From Vibrio gigantis (GTDB lineage Bacteria; Pseudomonadota; Gammaproteobacteria; Enterobacterales; Vibrionaceae), in contig NZ_AP025492.1 of NCBI RefSeq assembly GCF_024347515.1, positions 496,001-560,000 of the forward strand: a DNA stretch of 64,000 nucleotides. Direction: 5' to 3'. Under the pieces are notes generated by a model that was not told the origin of the DNA, did no database searches, and was given only the letters and a program-made list of their open reading frames with translations. Below, in pieces: positions 38,833 to 54,331 of the stretch. The position numbers were made by a program, and so were the translations under genes. Each line of letters begins with the position of its first letter. Position 1 is the stretch's first letter.

Positions 38833-41800
38833 ATGCCAAAACGTACTGACATTAAAAGTGTTCTAATTCTAGGTGCTGGCCCGATTGTTATCGGTCAAGC
38901 ATGTGAGTTTGATTACTCTGGTGCTCAAGCTTGTAAAGCACTTCGCGAAGAAGGTTACCGAGTTATTCTTGTAAACTCGAACCCAGCGACAATCATGACT
39001 GACCCTGACATGGCTGATGCAACTTACATTGAGCCTATCCAATGGGAAGTTGTGCGTAACATCATCGCTAAAGAGAAGCCTGATGCAGTTCTACCTACAA
39101 TGGGTGGCCAAACAGCATTGAACTGTGCTCTAGACCTAGAAAAGCACGGTGTTCTTGAAGAGTTCGGTGTAGAGATGATTGGTGCAACGGCTGACGCTAT
39201 CGATAAAGCAGAAGACCGTTCACGCTTCGATAAAGCAATGAAAGCTATTGGCCTTGAGTGTCCAACTGCTGATACAGCGAAAACGATGGAAGAAGCTTAT
39301 AAAGTTTTAGACATGGTTGGCTTCCCTTGTATCATTCGTCCATCGTTTACGATGGGTGGTACTGGTGGCGGTATCGCTTACAACAAAGAAGAATTTGAAG
39401 AAATCTGTCGTCGTGGCTTAGATTTATCTCCAACAAACGAACTTCTAATCGATGAATCACTTATCGGTTGGAAAGAGTATGAGATGGAAGTGGTTCGTGA
39501 CAAAAACGACAACTGCATCATCGTATGTGCGATTGAAAACTTCGACCCAATGGGTATTCACACGGGTGACTCAATCACCGTGGCTCCAGCTCAAACGCTG
39601 ACAGACAAAGAATACCAACTAATGCGTAACGCATCTCTAGCAGTACTGCGTGAGATTGGTGTTGAAACCGGTGGTTCAAACGTACAGTTTGGTATCAACC
39701 CAAAAGATGGCCGTATGGTTATCATCGAGATGAACCCACGTGTATCTCGCTCTTCAGCACTAGCTTCTAAAGCAACAGGTTTCCCAATCGCTAAGATTGC
39801 AGCGAAACTGGCTGTTGGTTTCACGCTAGACGAGCTAATGAATGACATCACTGGTGGCGCAACGCCAGCATCATTCGAACCAACAATCGACTACGTAGTA
39901 ACTAAGATTCCTCGTTTCAACTTCGAGAAATTTGCAGGTGCTAACGACCGTCTAACGACGCAAATGAAGTCTGTTGGTGAAGTTATGGCTATCGGCCGTA
40001 ACCAACAAGAATCTCTACAAAAGGCACTTCGCGGCCTAGAAGTTGGCGCGACTGGTTTTGACGAAATGGTAGACCTAGACGCACCAGATGCTCTAACGAC
40101 TATCCGTCACGAACTTAAAGAAGCTGGCGCAGAGCGTATTTGGTACATCGCTGACGCATTCCGTGCTGGTATGTCGGTAGACGGTGTATTCAACCTGACG
40201 CAAATCGACCGTTGGTTCCTAGTTCAAATCGAAGACATCGTTAAACTAGAGCAAGAACTTAAAGCGAAAGGCTTTGCTGGTCTAAACAAAGACGAGCTAA
40301 ACAAGCTTAAGCGTAAAGGTTTTGCTGATGCGCGCCTATCTAAGATTCTAGGTGTAGCGGAAAGCGAAATCCGTCGTCTACGTGACCAATACGATATCCA
40401 CCCGGTATACAAGCGTGTAGATACGTGTGCTGCTGAGTTCTCTTCAGATACGGCTTACATGTACTCATCTTACGATGACGAGTGTGAAGCAAACCCAACA
40501 GACAAAGAAAAAATCATGATTCTAGGCGGCGGTCCAAACCGTATCGGCCAAGGTATTGAATTTGACTACTGTTGTGTACACGCATCACTAGCGCTACGTG
40601 AAGATGGCTACGAAACTATCATGGTTAACTGTAACCCTGAGACAGTTTCTACAGACTACGATACGTCTGACCGTCTGTACTTCGAACCGGTAACTCTAGA
40701 AGACGTACTAGCAATCGCTCGCGTTGAGAAGCCAAAAGGCGTTATCGTTCAGTACGGTGGTCAAACGCCACTTAAACTGGCTCGTGCTCTTGAAGCGGCT
40801 GGCGTACCAATCATCGGTACGAGCCCTGACGCAATCGACCGTGCAGAAGACCGTGAGCGTTTCCAAGTTGCTGTAGACCGTCTTGGCCTTCTACAACCTG
40901 AGAATGCAACAGTAACAACAATGGAGCAAGCGGTAGAAAAATCTCGCGAAATTGGCTTCCCATTGGTTGTACGTCCTTCTTATGTTCTTGGTGGTCGTGC
41001 GATGGAAATCGTATACGATGAGCAAGACTTACGTCGTTACTTCAACGAAGCAGTTAGCGTGTCAAACGAATCTCCAGTACTACTTGATAGCTTCCTAGAT
41101 GACGCCGTTGAAGTAGACGTTGACGCGATTTGTGACGGTGAGCGCGTTGTTATCGGCGGTATTATGGAGCATATCGAACAAGCGGGTGTTCACTCTGGTG
41201 ACTCAGCATGTTCTCTTCCTGCTTACACGCTTAGCAATGAAATTCAAGATGTCATGCGTGAGCAAGTTGAAAAGCTAGCGTTTGAGTTGGGTGTTCGTGG
41301 CCTAATGAATACACAGTTCGCTGTTAAAGATAACAAAGTATACCTAATCGAGGTTAACCCTCGTGCAGCACGTACCGTTCCATTTGTTTCTAAAGCGACA
41401 GGTGCACCGATTGCTAAGATTGCTGCTCGTGTAATGGCTGGTCAATCTCTAGAGTCTCAAGGCTTTACGAAAGAAATCATCCCACCTTACTACTCAGTGA
41501 AAGAAGTTGTACTTCCATTCAACAAGTTCCCTGGTGTTGACCCACTGTTAGGCCCAGAAATGCGCTCTACTGGTGAAGTTATGGGTGTTGGCGCGACATT
41601 CGCAGAAGCATACTCTAAAGCTGAATTGGGTTGTGGTCACATCTACCCTGAAGGCGGTCGTGCATTGCTCTCTGTTCGCGAAGGCGACAAAGAGCGTGTT
41701 GTTGACCTAGCATCTAAGTTATCTAAGCTTGGTTACCAGCTAGATGCAACTCACGGTACTGCGGTTATCCTTGGCGAAGCGGGCATCAACCCACGTCTAG

Positions 41801-42063
41801 TAAACAAGGTACACGAAGGTCGTCCTCACATTCTTGACCGTATCAAGAATAACGAGTACACGTACATCGTGAACACAGCTGCTGGTCGTCAAGCGATTGA
41901 AGATTCTAAAGTACTTCGCCGTGGTGCATTGGCTGAGAAAGTTAACTACACGACGACGCTAAATGCTGCATTTGCGACATGTATGGCGCACACTGCAGAC
42001 GCGAAGACGTCAGTAACTTCAGTTCAAGAGCTACACGCTCAGGTTAAAGCTTCTCAAGCTTAA
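38833..42063 (+). CDS. carB: Carbamoyl-phosphate synthase large subunit
   Basis: The protein has 1076 residues. Two homologous ATP-grasp halves are visible, each starting with a GAGP or [14 protein letters not shown] loop (residues about 13 and 565), plus the C-terminal MGS-like allosteric domain (about 935-1076) that in E. coli binds UMP, IMP and ornithine. It makes carbamoyl phosphate from bicarbonate, two ATP and ammonia. Codon use is strongly biased, indicating high expression. It forms an operon with carA and ends at a terminator. Confidence 0.98.
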   Translation: MPKRTDIKSVLILGAGPIVIGQACEFDYSGAQACKALREEGYRVILVNSNPATIMTDPDMADATYIEPIQWEVVRNIIAKEKPDAVLPTMGGQTALNCALDLEKHGVLEEFGVEMIGATADAIDKAEDRSRFDKAMKAIGLECPTADTAKTMEEAYKVLDMVGFPCIIRPSFTMGGTGGGIAYNKEEFEEICRRGLDLSPTNELLIDESLIGWKEYEMEVVRDKNDNCIIVCAIENFDPMGIHTGDSITVAPAQTLTDKEYQLMRNASLAVLREIGVETGGSNVQFGINPKDGRMVIIEMNPRVSRSSALASKATGFPIAKIAAKLAVGFTLDELMNDITGGATPASFEPTIDYVVTKIPRFNFEKFAGANDRLTTQMKSVGEVMAIGRNQQESLQKALRGLEVGATGFDEMVDLDAPDALTTIRHELKEAGAERIWYIADAFRAGMSVDGVFNLTQIDRWFLVQIEDIVKLEQELKAKGFAGLNKDELNKLKRKGFADARLSKILGVAESEIRRLRDQYDIHPVYKRVDTCAAEFSSDTAYMYSSYDDECEANPTDKEKIMILGGGPNRIGQGIEFDYCCVHASLALREDGYETIMVNCNPETVSTDYDTSDRLYFEPVTLEDVLAIARVEKPKGVIVQYGGQTPLKLARALEAAGVPIIGTSPDAIDRAEDRERFQVAVDRLGLLQPENATVTTMEQAVEKSREIGFPLVVRPSYVLGGRAMEIVYDEQDLRRYFNEAVSVSNESPVLLDSFLDDAVEVDVDAICDGERVVIGGIMEHIEQAGVHSGDSACSLPAYTLSNEIQDVMREQVEKLAFELGVRGLMNTQFAVKDNKVYLIEVNPRAARTVPFVSKATGAPIAKIAARVMAGQSLESQGFTKEIIPPYYSVKEVVLPFNKFPGVDPLLGPEMRSTGEVMGVGATFAEAYSKAELGCGHIYPEGGRALLSVREGDKERVVDLASKLSKLGYQLDATHGTAVILGEAGINPRLVNKVHEGRPHILDRIKNNEYTYIVNTAAGRQAIEDSKVLRRGALAEKVNYTTTLNAAFATCMAHTADAKTSVTSVQELHAQVKASQA

Positions 42064-42103
42064 TTGACCAAAGTGTATCGCTGTTAAGCGGATATAAATG
42101 CTC

Positions 42104-42134
42104 AAAGCCCACTCTTCGGAGTGGGCTTTTTTAT
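42104..42134 (+). terminator. Terminator of carAB
   Basis: AAAGCCCACTC (42104-42114) pairs perfectly with GAGTGGGCTTT (42119-42129), TTCG tetraloop, followed by T residues. Confidence 0.93.
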
Positions 42135-42258
42135 GTCTGTTATTCTGCGGTAACTAAATGATGAATATTTGGAATAGGTTACAATCTTGTGTTTCGTTAT
42201 TGCTCATCTGCCGTGAGTGGTAACTTGTCGCTATATGAGAATTTAAGGCGCTGGGTAT

Positions 42259-43038
42259 ATGGAAATCACTCTAGAAATATTGGCTATCTTGTTTGTTGTT
42301 GCAACGGCAGCAGGCTTTATCGATGCAATGGCTGGCGGTGGTGGGTTACTGACTCTACCTGCATTGCTCGCGGCTGGAGTTCCACCAACACAGGCGCTAG
42401 CAACGAATAAACTCCAAAGCTCATTTGGCAGTTTCTCTGCAAGTTGGTATTTCGTGCGTAACGGTATAGTCAGTATTAAAGAGATGCGCCTCGCGATCTT
42501 TTGTACCTTTATTGGCTCTGCCATTGGCGCCGAGTTAGTCCAGCACATTGATGCGAGCCTACTGACTAGTGTGATACCGTTGCTGCTTATCGCTATCTCT
42601 CTCTATTTCCTGTTAGCACCACAAACCAGAGCGTCTGAGGGTAAACAGAAGATCTCTGAGGCGATGTTTGCTCTGTGTGTAGGTGGTGGCGTGGGGTTCT
42701 ATGATGGCTTCTTTGGCCCAGGAACAGGCTCTATCTTCACCGTCTGCTTTGTTGCGATTGGTCATTTCTCGTTAGTCGATGCTACTGCGCGCACCAAGGT
42801 ACTTAACTTCACTTCGAATATAGCAGCCTTGATTTTCTTTATTTTAGCAGGCTTGCCAATTTGGGAGCTGGGATTAGTGATGGCGGTCGGCGGCTTTATG
42901 GGCGCCCAGCTTGGCGCTAAAGTAGTGGTGACAAAAGGGCAGAAATGGATTCGCCCCCTTGTGATCGTAATGTCGATGCTAATGGCGTCTAAACTGCTTT
43001 GGGAACAGCATCAACAATGGATTCTATCAGTGTTTTAA
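42259..43038 (+). CDS. TSUP-family membrane transporter (TauE/SafE type)
   Basis: The protein has 259 residues with about eight membrane helices in two similar halves. The first helix has the family AAGFIDAMAGGGGLLTLPALLAAG motif, and the second half the related GFYDGFFGPGTGS motif. Members export sulfite, sulfoacetate or related sulfur anions; the substrate here is unknown. The YfcA subgroup is the closest by pattern. The 3' end overlaps the convergent LysR gene by 50 bases. Confidence 0.87.
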   Translation: MEITLEILAILFVVATAAGFIDAMAGGGGLLTLPALLAAGVPPTQALATNKLQSSFGSFSASWYFVRNGIVSIKEMRLAIFCTFIGSAIGAELVQHIDASLLTSVIPLLLIAISLYFLLAPQTRASEGKQKISEAMFALCVGGGVGFYDGFFGPGTGSIFTVCFVAIGHFSLVDATARTKVLNFTSNIAALIFFILAGLPIWELGLVMAVGGFMGAQLGAKVVVTKGQKWIRPLVIVMSMLMASKLLWEQHQQWILSVF

Positions 43039-43834
43039 CTCGTGGAGACTGATAGCTATTTGGTCTGACACAGATATGAATCGGTCGAATAAGGCCTTCT
43101 AGTTCTTGAAAGCTAAATAGGTATTGAGACTCAATATTGAGCGTCTTTACGATAGAGAGCGGGATTAAGGCTGGTCCAGTTCCACCAAGTGCAAGTTGCG
43201 CAGCTGCGGTATAAGCATCCATCTCCATCAAGGGTTTAATACCAAACTTCTCTAATACAGAGAGCTGATAAGAGTTGGCAGGATTGGTCATATCGTTGGT
43301 AATCACCAATGGGGGAAGCTCCGTTAGCGGTGACTTACTCACTATGTAAAACGGCTCATTAAACAGGTGGAATGCCATCAAACCATGATGAGGTGGCAGT
43401 AAGCCAGCACACAACCCCAAAGTCGCCTTGCCAGATTGTACTCGCTCTATGATTCTCGGCGTGTGGTTGGTGGTAATGGTGATGTACTTATCTTGTTGGA
43501 TAAATTGCCCCATCATTTCACCTAAATAACCCGCTATCAGCGACTTAGAGCTATCTAAAGTAATGAGAGTGGTATCTTCCAACTCTTGCTGTTCATAAAT
43601 AAGACCACGAAGTTCATTGAATGTAGGGCCAATACTCTCGATTAATGCAATTGCATCCGGCGTGAGTTTTATCTGTCGGCCACTCGGTTCAATGAGCTTT
43701 TTACCTAGCTTCTTTTCTAAATTCGCAATCCGTTTGCTGACCGCTGATTGGCTGATATAAAGCAAACTGCCTGTGCGGCTCATGGTCTTTGCTTTACTCA
43801 ATACCAGTAGAGTTTCGATTCCTTCGAGTAGCAT
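42989..43834 (-). CDS. LysR-family transcriptional regulator
   Basis: The protein has 281 residues. The N-terminal helix-turn-helix (about residues 15-45, SRTGSLLYISQSAVSKRIANLEKKLG) is typical LysR, followed by a periplasmic-binding-like effector domain. The target is not evident. It does not share a promoter region with the TSUP gene, because the two are convergent and overlap at their 3' ends. It ends within the last 50 bases of the transporter gene. It is slightly short for the family (about 290-310). Confidence 0.88.
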   Translation of the reverse strand: MLLEGIETLLVLSKAKTMSRTGSLLYISQSAVSKRIANLEKKLGKKLIEPSGRQIKLTPDAIALIESIGPTFNELRGLIYEQQELEDTTLITLDSSKSLIAGYLGEMMGQFIQQDKYITITTNHTPRIIERVQSGKATLGLCAGLLPPHHGLMAFHLFNEPFYIVSKSPLTELPPLVITNDMTNPANSYQLSVLEKFGIKPLMEMDAYTAAAQLALGGTGPALIPLSIVKTLNIESQYLFSFQELEGLIRPIHICVRPNSYQSPRVKTLIESIVDAVPKAV

Positions 43835-43994
43835 TGGGTTATATTCATGAAAGTTGGGAATGATTGTGTCAACTTACCTGAAACGTAATCCATTCTCTAG
43901 ACTTGAAACTAAAGCTTTGAACCAAGTTAGGTATTTTTAGTTATGCTCGCACGTATAACGCGAGAGCATAATAATTGTGTTGGGGGAGCTCAAA

Positions 43995-44027
43995 TTAAGA
44001 AAGGCTCCTTTGCGGAGCCTTTCTTAA
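43995..44027 (-). terminator. Terminator after yadS (minus strand)
   Basis: TTAAGAAAGGCTCC (43995-44008) pairs perfectly with GGAGCCTTTCTTAA (44014-44027), loop TTTGC. It lies 15 bases beyond the yadS stop. Confidence 0.75.
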
Positions 44028-44041
44028 TATTTGGTAATGGT

Positions 44042-44659
44042 CTATTTGATGGCGAAGGTCGGCAATGATAAATGCCAACGAATGGCGCCAAGCCTGATCA
44101 ATAGTGTTGAGAATACGCCGGCTAGAAATGCAGTTTCTGAGTCGTGCCCCATGCTGATCGCCATGGTGTGGAAAGTGCCACCAATGATACAAGCGGTCGC
44201 GTAGACTTCACTTCTTAGAATCATTGGCACTTCACGAGCAAGCACGTCGCGGATAATACCGCCACCACAACCGGTGATGACACCCATGATGATGGCCACT
44301 AGTGCTGAATCTTGATAGATAAGCGCTTTTTCTACACCAATGCCAACAAACACCGCTAGGCCAATCGCATCACATACCGGCAATATCCACCAAGCGAGAC
44401 GTTTCGGGCGTCTTACAATAATCATGGTCAGCAAACAGGTGATGATGATGACCCAAAGGTAGGTGGTATCGGTGATCCAAAATACGGGAGTCGCGCCCAG
44501 AGCCATGTCTCGAATTGTACCGCCACCAATTGCGGTAACACTGCCTAGAACGGCTACGCCAAAGGGGTCCATCTTAAGACGGCCAGCGACAAATACGCCT
44601 GAGACGGCAAAGATGGCAGTGCCAAATAAATCGATAATATAAAGCAGCATGGAGTCCAT
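44042..44659 (-). CDS. yadS: TRIC-type/UPF0126 membrane protein YadS
   Basis: The protein has 205 residues with about seven membrane helices. Two tandem UPF0126 repeats each carry a GGG(T/I)IRD motif (near residues 46 and 132), the glycine-rich signature of bacterial trimeric cation-channel homologues. The function in bacteria is not established. E. coli encodes yadS directly after btuF in the mtnN-btuF-yadS operon, and the same order is kept here, which favours YadS over the paralogue YicG. Confidence 0.86.
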   Translation of the reverse strand: MDSMLLYIIDLFGTAIFAVSGVFVAGRLKMDPFGVAVLGSVTAIGGGTIRDMALGATPVFWITDTTYLWVIIITCLLTMIIVRRPKRLAWWILPVCDAIGLAVFVGIGVEKALIYQDSALVAIIMGVITGCGGGIIRDVLAREVPMILRSEVYATACIIGGTFHTMAISMGHDSETAFLAGVFSTLLIRLGAIRWHLSLPTFAIK

Positions 44660-44733
44660 GATACTGGTGCTCTTATAGTTAAAATTATAGGGACAGGTCG
44701 GTGGCGAATTGTACGAAAAAACGCAGCAAATAG

Positions 44734-45624
44734 TTAGTGATTTTGCCTAGCTCTATCGAAGATATCGCACACTTGTTGGATCGCTTTCAAAGTTCTCGTT
44801 GTCGGGCGATTAATCCAGTCAGAATTGAGTGACCAAATCTGATTTTGAACAACTGCTGGGATCTCATCTTGCCATGTTTGCCACATGGTTCCATTCTCAA
44901 TCGCGTGCTGAGAAGTGAAGATCACTTGCGGTTTTCTTAATACAACTTGTTCAATACCAACTTGCGGATAGGGGGAAGCACTGTCTTCAAAAATATTGTG
45001 GCCACCACAAAACTCAAACACCTCACTTGGCCAGTGCCCTTGAGCAACAGTGATGATCGGCTTCTCACTGAGTTGGTAGAAGTAGTTTACTGGCTCAGCA
45101 TCTTTGTATTTTAGTTTTAAAGCGTTGAGCTGCTCTCTGTATTGCTGAGCGTTATTTTCGCCAATACTTGGATCGCTAGCGTATTGGCTCAGTTGTTCAA
45201 TATTGGTTGCGATACTGTCTAGGCTTTTGGTTTTGGAGTAGTAAATATTAAAACCAAATTGCTCTAGTTTCGCCAGTTCTCTGGGCGGATTTCCGGCTGG
45301 CCACGCAAGAATCAAATCAGGCTGAAGTGCGATGATCTTCTCAACCTTGATGCCTTGATAGTTTGCCACTTTTTCAAGCTGATCTGCTTGTGGTGGGTAA
45401 TCACTTCGTTCACTTACCGCGATAAGGTTGTCGCCTAAACCAGCGCTGTACGCGAGTTCAGTGGCGTGAGGAGCAAGGCTGACCACGCGTTGAGCTGGCT
45501 GTACGTTTTTTGGAGTCAGTGGTGTTTCTTCTGCAAATGATAAAGGCAGCCATAAGCTGGAAGACAAAATAGTAAGGCTTGTAACAAGTGCTGAAGGTTT
45601 CACTCTAAATCCCTTGGTGAACAA
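44734..45624 (-). CDS. btuF: Vitamin B12 ABC transporter substrate-binding protein BtuF
   Basis: The protein has 296 residues with an N-terminal signal peptide (cleavage near residue 31). The class III binding-protein fold is seen in RVVSLAPHATELAYSAGLGDNLIAVSERSDYP, which includes the cobalamin-contacting SERSDYP stretch. It delivers cobalamin in the periplasm to BtuCD. btuC and btuD are not in the window. The gene overlaps the end region of cbiB by 20 bases, so the two are translationally coupled. A haem or siderophore binding protein is less likely given mtnN, cbiB and yadS around it. Confidence 0.88.
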   Translation of the reverse strand: MFTKGFRVKPSALVTSLTILSSSLWLPLSFAEETPLTPKNVQPAQRVVSLAPHATELAYSAGLGDNLIAVSERSDYPPQADQLEKVANYQGIKVEKIIALQPDLILAWPAGNPPRELAKLEQFGFNIYYSKTKSLDSIATNIEQLSQYASDPSIGENNAQQYREQLNALKLKYKDAEPVNYFYQLSEKPIITVAQGHWPSEVFEFCGGHNIFEDSASPYPQVGIEQVVLRKPQVIFTSQHAIENGTMWQTWQDEIPAVVQNQIWSLNSDWINRPTTRTLKAIQQVCDIFDRARQNH

Positions 45625-46558
45625 ATAGTAAGGCTAGGCTTTGTAAAAATATCCAGATAGCGATGCGGCCAAATAGTAGTTTCTGAACCTGAGACAGATG
45701 CAGGGCTGATGGGGCGATTCTTCCACCTAATTTTGCGCGAATGGCTTTGGTGTTGTCGTAAATGGCAGGGCCACCCAATGATAGTTCAAGCTTGTTGCCA
45801 ACGGCTGTGATTAACCATGCAGGGCCGGGCCGTGGCCAAGAGCGACTTTGGACTAGCATCATCTTAAATGTGTGTGTTGCTTTATCACCACATGCGATCA
45901 TCAAAGCAAACAAACGCATCGGTATAAATTCTAGGATAACGACGATCTTGATAGCCGTTGAGCCAAATGGAGAAAATCGCTTGCGACTTGGTGACCAAGC
46001 TCGAGCTAACTCGACCACAAGGCGATACATTAACGCGGCGACTCCACCACCAATGGCGTACCAGAACAATACACAAACCACGTTACGAGCGTAACCCATG
46101 ATGATGGTTTCTGTGGCGGCTTTGCCTAGGCCAAGTGATGAAAGTGATTCAGTCTGACGATTGACAATCGGAGCCAGTAACTGGCGAGCGGCCGCTTTAT
46201 CTTCTCGGCTAAGTGCTTTGATCAGTTGGTTAGTCAGCTTTTCATTATTACGCCAATCAATCGCGAGTAATAACAGTGCTAATTCAAACAGTTGAGATTG
46301 CCAAACCAATGGTTGCAGAGCCAATAGAATAACCAGAGTCGGCAGTACCATTAACCCCCAGGCTAATGTGCCTGAGATTAAGCTTTGGGAGTAGTTGTGG
46401 TTATTATTAACCTTGCTTGCTAAAAGCTCAGCAAACTTATGCCATAAGGTCGTGGGGTGTGCGGCATGGGGGATAGGTAAAATTAAATGAAAAAGCAGTG
46501 CTCCCCACATCACAAGGAGCACGCCATTTGCAAATACCTGATCAAACAGTGTTTGCAT
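45605..46558 (-). CDS. cbiB: CbiB/CobD-family cobalamin biosynthesis protein (adenosylcobinamide-phosphate synthase)
   Basis: The protein has 317 residues with several membrane helices. The C-terminal region has the family pattern GPAWLITAVGNKLELSLGGPAIYD. CbiB attaches the aminopropanol (phosphate) arm to adenosylcobyric acid to form adenosylcobinamide (phosphate). No other cobalamin-synthesis gene is nearby, so a salvage or remodelling role is inferred. It starts 10 bases after the mtnN stop and overlaps btuF by 20 bases. E. coli lacks a gene between mtnN and btuF. Confidence 0.85.
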   Translation of the reverse strand: MQTLFDQVFANGVLLVMWGALLFHLILPIPHAAHPTTLWHKFAELLASKVNNNHNYSQSLISGTLAWGLMVLPTLVILLALQPLVWQSQLFELALLLLAIDWRNNEKLTNQLIKALSREDKAAARQLLAPIVNRQTESLSSLGLGKAATETIIMGYARNVVCVLFWYAIGGGVAALMYRLVVELARAWSPSRKRFSPFGSTAIKIVVILEFIPMRLFALMIACGDKATHTFKMMLVQSRSWPRPGPAWLITAVGNKLELSLGGPAIYDNTKAIRAKLGGRIAPSALHLSQVQKLLFGRIAIWIFLQSLALLFVHQGI

Positions 46559-46568
46559 GTCTAGTCGC

Positions 46569-47264
46569 TTACTTTAGTAGGGCAACCATTTTGATAACCA
46601 TTTCAGAAGAACTTTGCGCTGCGAGTGGCAGGAACTCTTCGAAGCTCATTGGTGATTCTTTGTCTGCAACGTCAGAGATCGCACGAACAACCACGAATGG
46701 TACTTGGAACTGGTGACAAGCTTGAGCGATAGCCGATGCTTCCATCTCTACAGCAACGACAGATGGGAAGTGCTTGCGGATGAACTCTTGGCGTTCTGCT
46801 GTGCAAACAAATGCGTCGCCAGTACAGATAAGACCGCGAACCGCATGCTTATCTTCCATTTGTGCTAGTGCTTGCTCAGCAACGGCCATCAGCTTGTCGT
46901 CTGCTTTGAACGCTGCAGGTTGACCTGCCATTTGGCCGATTTCGTAACCGAAGGCCGTAACGTCTGCATCGTGGTGACGAACTTCTGTAGAGATAACCAC
47001 ATCGCCAAGGTTCAGTGTTGAATCAAAACCGCCAGCAGAGCCCGTGTTTAGTACTACGTCTGGTTGGTATTCGCTTAGTAGGATTGAAGTACCAACAGCC
47101 GCTGCTACTTTACCAATGCCAGATTGAAGCAAAACAACGTCAACACCATTTAGCTGACCAGAGAAAAAGGTACAACCGCCTTTATTAACTTCAGTAATGT
47201 CTGAAATTGCTGCTTTTAGGATCGCAACTTCTTGCTCCATTGCGCCAATGATGCCGATTTTCAT
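46569..47264 (-). CDS. mtnN: 5'-methylthioadenosine/S-adenosylhomocysteine nucleosidase
   Basis: The protein has 231 residues, close to the E. coli enzyme (232). It starts [16 protein letters not shown], with the catalytic Glu12-type segment, and has the [10 protein letters not shown] and ISDVADKE motifs of the purine-nucleoside phosphorylase family. It splits methylthioadenosine, S-adenosylhomocysteine and 5'-deoxyadenosine, feeding methionine recycling and autoinducer-2 precursor production. It is the first gene of the mtnN-cbiB-btuF-yadS unit. Confidence 0.96.
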   Translation of the reverse strand: MKIGIIGAMEQEVAILKAAISDITEVNKGGCTFFSGQLNGVDVVLLQSGIGKVAAAVGTSILLSEYQPDVVLNTGSAGGFDSTLNLGDVVISTEVRHHDADVTAFGYEIGQMAGQPAAFKADDKLMAVAEQALAQMEDKHAVRGLICTGDAFVCTAERQEFIRKHFPSVVAVEMEASAIAQACHQFQVPFVVVRAISDVADKESPMSFEEFLPLAAQSSSEMVIKMVALLK

Positions 47265-47391
47265 GTGTAGTCTCTTAATAAATAATATTTAAACAGTAGA
47301 GCGAAATTGTAGCATGGATAAGAAGTGTCGAGCGACTGCTCAGAGGCACTTCTCATCCGAATAGCAGCGATTTATCTGCGTATTCTTTTAT

Positions 47392-47820
47392 CTATTTGAT
47401 TAAGCCTTCGCTTTTCAAGCTAGTACGAAGTTGTTCAGCACGTTTTCGGTTTACGCCAAAATCAGAATGGCCAGTACGAGACTCTGAACGCACGATCAGT
47501 TTGTCACCAGTGATTTTTAGTTCTAAGTCATCGACAAAGCGCATGATGCGAGAAGTACATTCCACACGCAGGTAATCTTCTGTTTTACTCGCGGTTTTCG
47601 AACCTGGTAAGGTTAGCGCAACCTGCTCAATCGCATCCAAGCTTGCTGAATCTGATAACTCAAATGCAGCTAAAGCATGTTGCTCACGGCCATCTTGTGT
47701 TGATACGCAATTGGGTTTGTTACCACAAGGTGATGAGGTTCTGTCTTTCATATCTGTGATTCCTTGGCTGCAAGCGGTTAAAGTGAAAAGAGATAGCGAG
47801 AGGAGAGCGGCTTTTTTCAT
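47392..47820 (-). CDS. DUF1499 family lipoprotein
   Basis: The protein has 142 residues. The signal peptide MKKAALLSLSLFTLTAC has a lipobox with the acylated cysteine at residue 17. The rest matches the DUF1499 pattern: CGNKPNCVST near the N-terminus and SESRTGHSDFGVNRKRAEQLR near the C-terminus. It is probably attached to the outer membrane. The function of the family is unknown. It is 127 bases upstream of mtnN and could be co-transcribed with it. Confidence 0.85.
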   Translation of the reverse strand: MKKAALLSLSLFTLTACSQGITDMKDRTSSPCGNKPNCVSTQDGREQHALAAFELSDSASLDAIEQVALTLPGSKTASKTEDYLRVECTSRIMRFVDDLELKITGDKLIVRSESRTGHSDFGVNRKRAEQLRTSLKSEGLIK

Positions 47821-47927
47821 AGTGTTTCCTATGGCGAGTTTTAGTTTTAATTGTAGTTCTCGGTATTCGTTAATTTGCGATTGTTTTACGTATTTTTTGT
47901 TATGCCGTTAGTAAACGTATCGAACTT

Positions 47928-47960
47928 AAAAAAGGATCCATATGAGGATCCTTTTTTATA
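47928..47960 (-). terminator. Terminator after the first gltBD operon
   Basis: AAAAAAGGATCC (47928-47939) pairs perfectly with GGATCCTTTTTT (47946-47957). On the minus strand the T run follows the stem, ending the gltB1-gltD1 transcript. Confidence 0.9.
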
Positions 47961-47992
47961 GTAACGGCTTGAGTAATAAAGGAAACTATTAG

Positions 47993-53885
<5,893 letters not shown>

Positions 53886-54236
53886 TGCAATTCTCCCTTT
53901 TGCTTCTCTGTCATCCAGACAGTAAATGACTAACTATTCATATACTTGTTATTTTTTATAAACTTGCTCTTATATAAACTGATAGTTTGTTTTAGCCAGT
54001 TAAAAACGTTATCGGCTGTGTTAACAAAACCGATTGGTTTTATTTTCACCAGCTTTACAACGTATAGCTAATTGTGTTTAAGGTCAAGTTCATGGTTAAT
54101 TATCATGCATAAACGCGATTAACCACGTAATAATCTAAAATAGTAGAGTGATATCAAAGGGATATAAAAGGTGAATGTTAATGATATTTAACATGTGTAA
54201 AAGGGATAGTGTTGCAATAGCCTTAAAGCTGATAGA
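53886..54236 (-). promoter_or_regulatory. gltB1 upstream region with repeated GTTAA/TTAAC inverted repeats
   Basis: No gene is present. Two inverted repeats stand out: TGGTTAAT (54093-54100) with ATTAACCA (54118-54125), and ATGTTAA (54175-54181) with TTAACAT (54188-54194), the latter a perfect 20-base palindrome with a 6-base centre. A further GTTAAC lies near 54018. They lie about 130-310 bp upstream of the gltB1 start. A weak minus-strand promoter (TTGACC, then TATACG) is near 54065-54090. The regulator is unknown; Lrp controls E. coli gltBD. Confidence 0.45.
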
Positions 54237-54262
54237 AAAAAGGCTAGCATCGAGTGCTAGCC
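54236..54262 (-). terminator. Terminator after the second gltBD operon
   Basis: GGCTAGCA (54242-54249) pairs perfectly with TGCTAGCC (54255-54262); on the minus strand it is followed by TTTTTT. Confidence 0.88.
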
Positions 54263-54298
54263 AAATATAAAAGTTAGGAAGGGTGTTGCTTTTCCTCT

Positions 54299-54323
54299 AG
54301 GCTAACGTCATTGACGCTAGCCT
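54299..54323 (-). other. Second hairpin directly after gltD2
   Basis: AGGCTAACGTCA (54299-54310) and TGACGCTAGCCT (54312-54323) match at 11 of 12 with almost no loop. It lies 9 bases beyond the gltD2 stop and shares the GGCTAGC core with the terminator 37 bases further on. No T run follows, so it may protect the 3' end rather than terminate. Confidence 0.5.
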
Positions 54324-54331
54324 GAGAAATA

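Noticed and set aside
47265..47391. Possible cobalamin riboswitch ahead of the mtnN-cbiB-btuF unit
   Set aside because: The gap before mtnN is only 127 bases and shows no B12-box-like sequence; the gap before cbiB is 10 bases.
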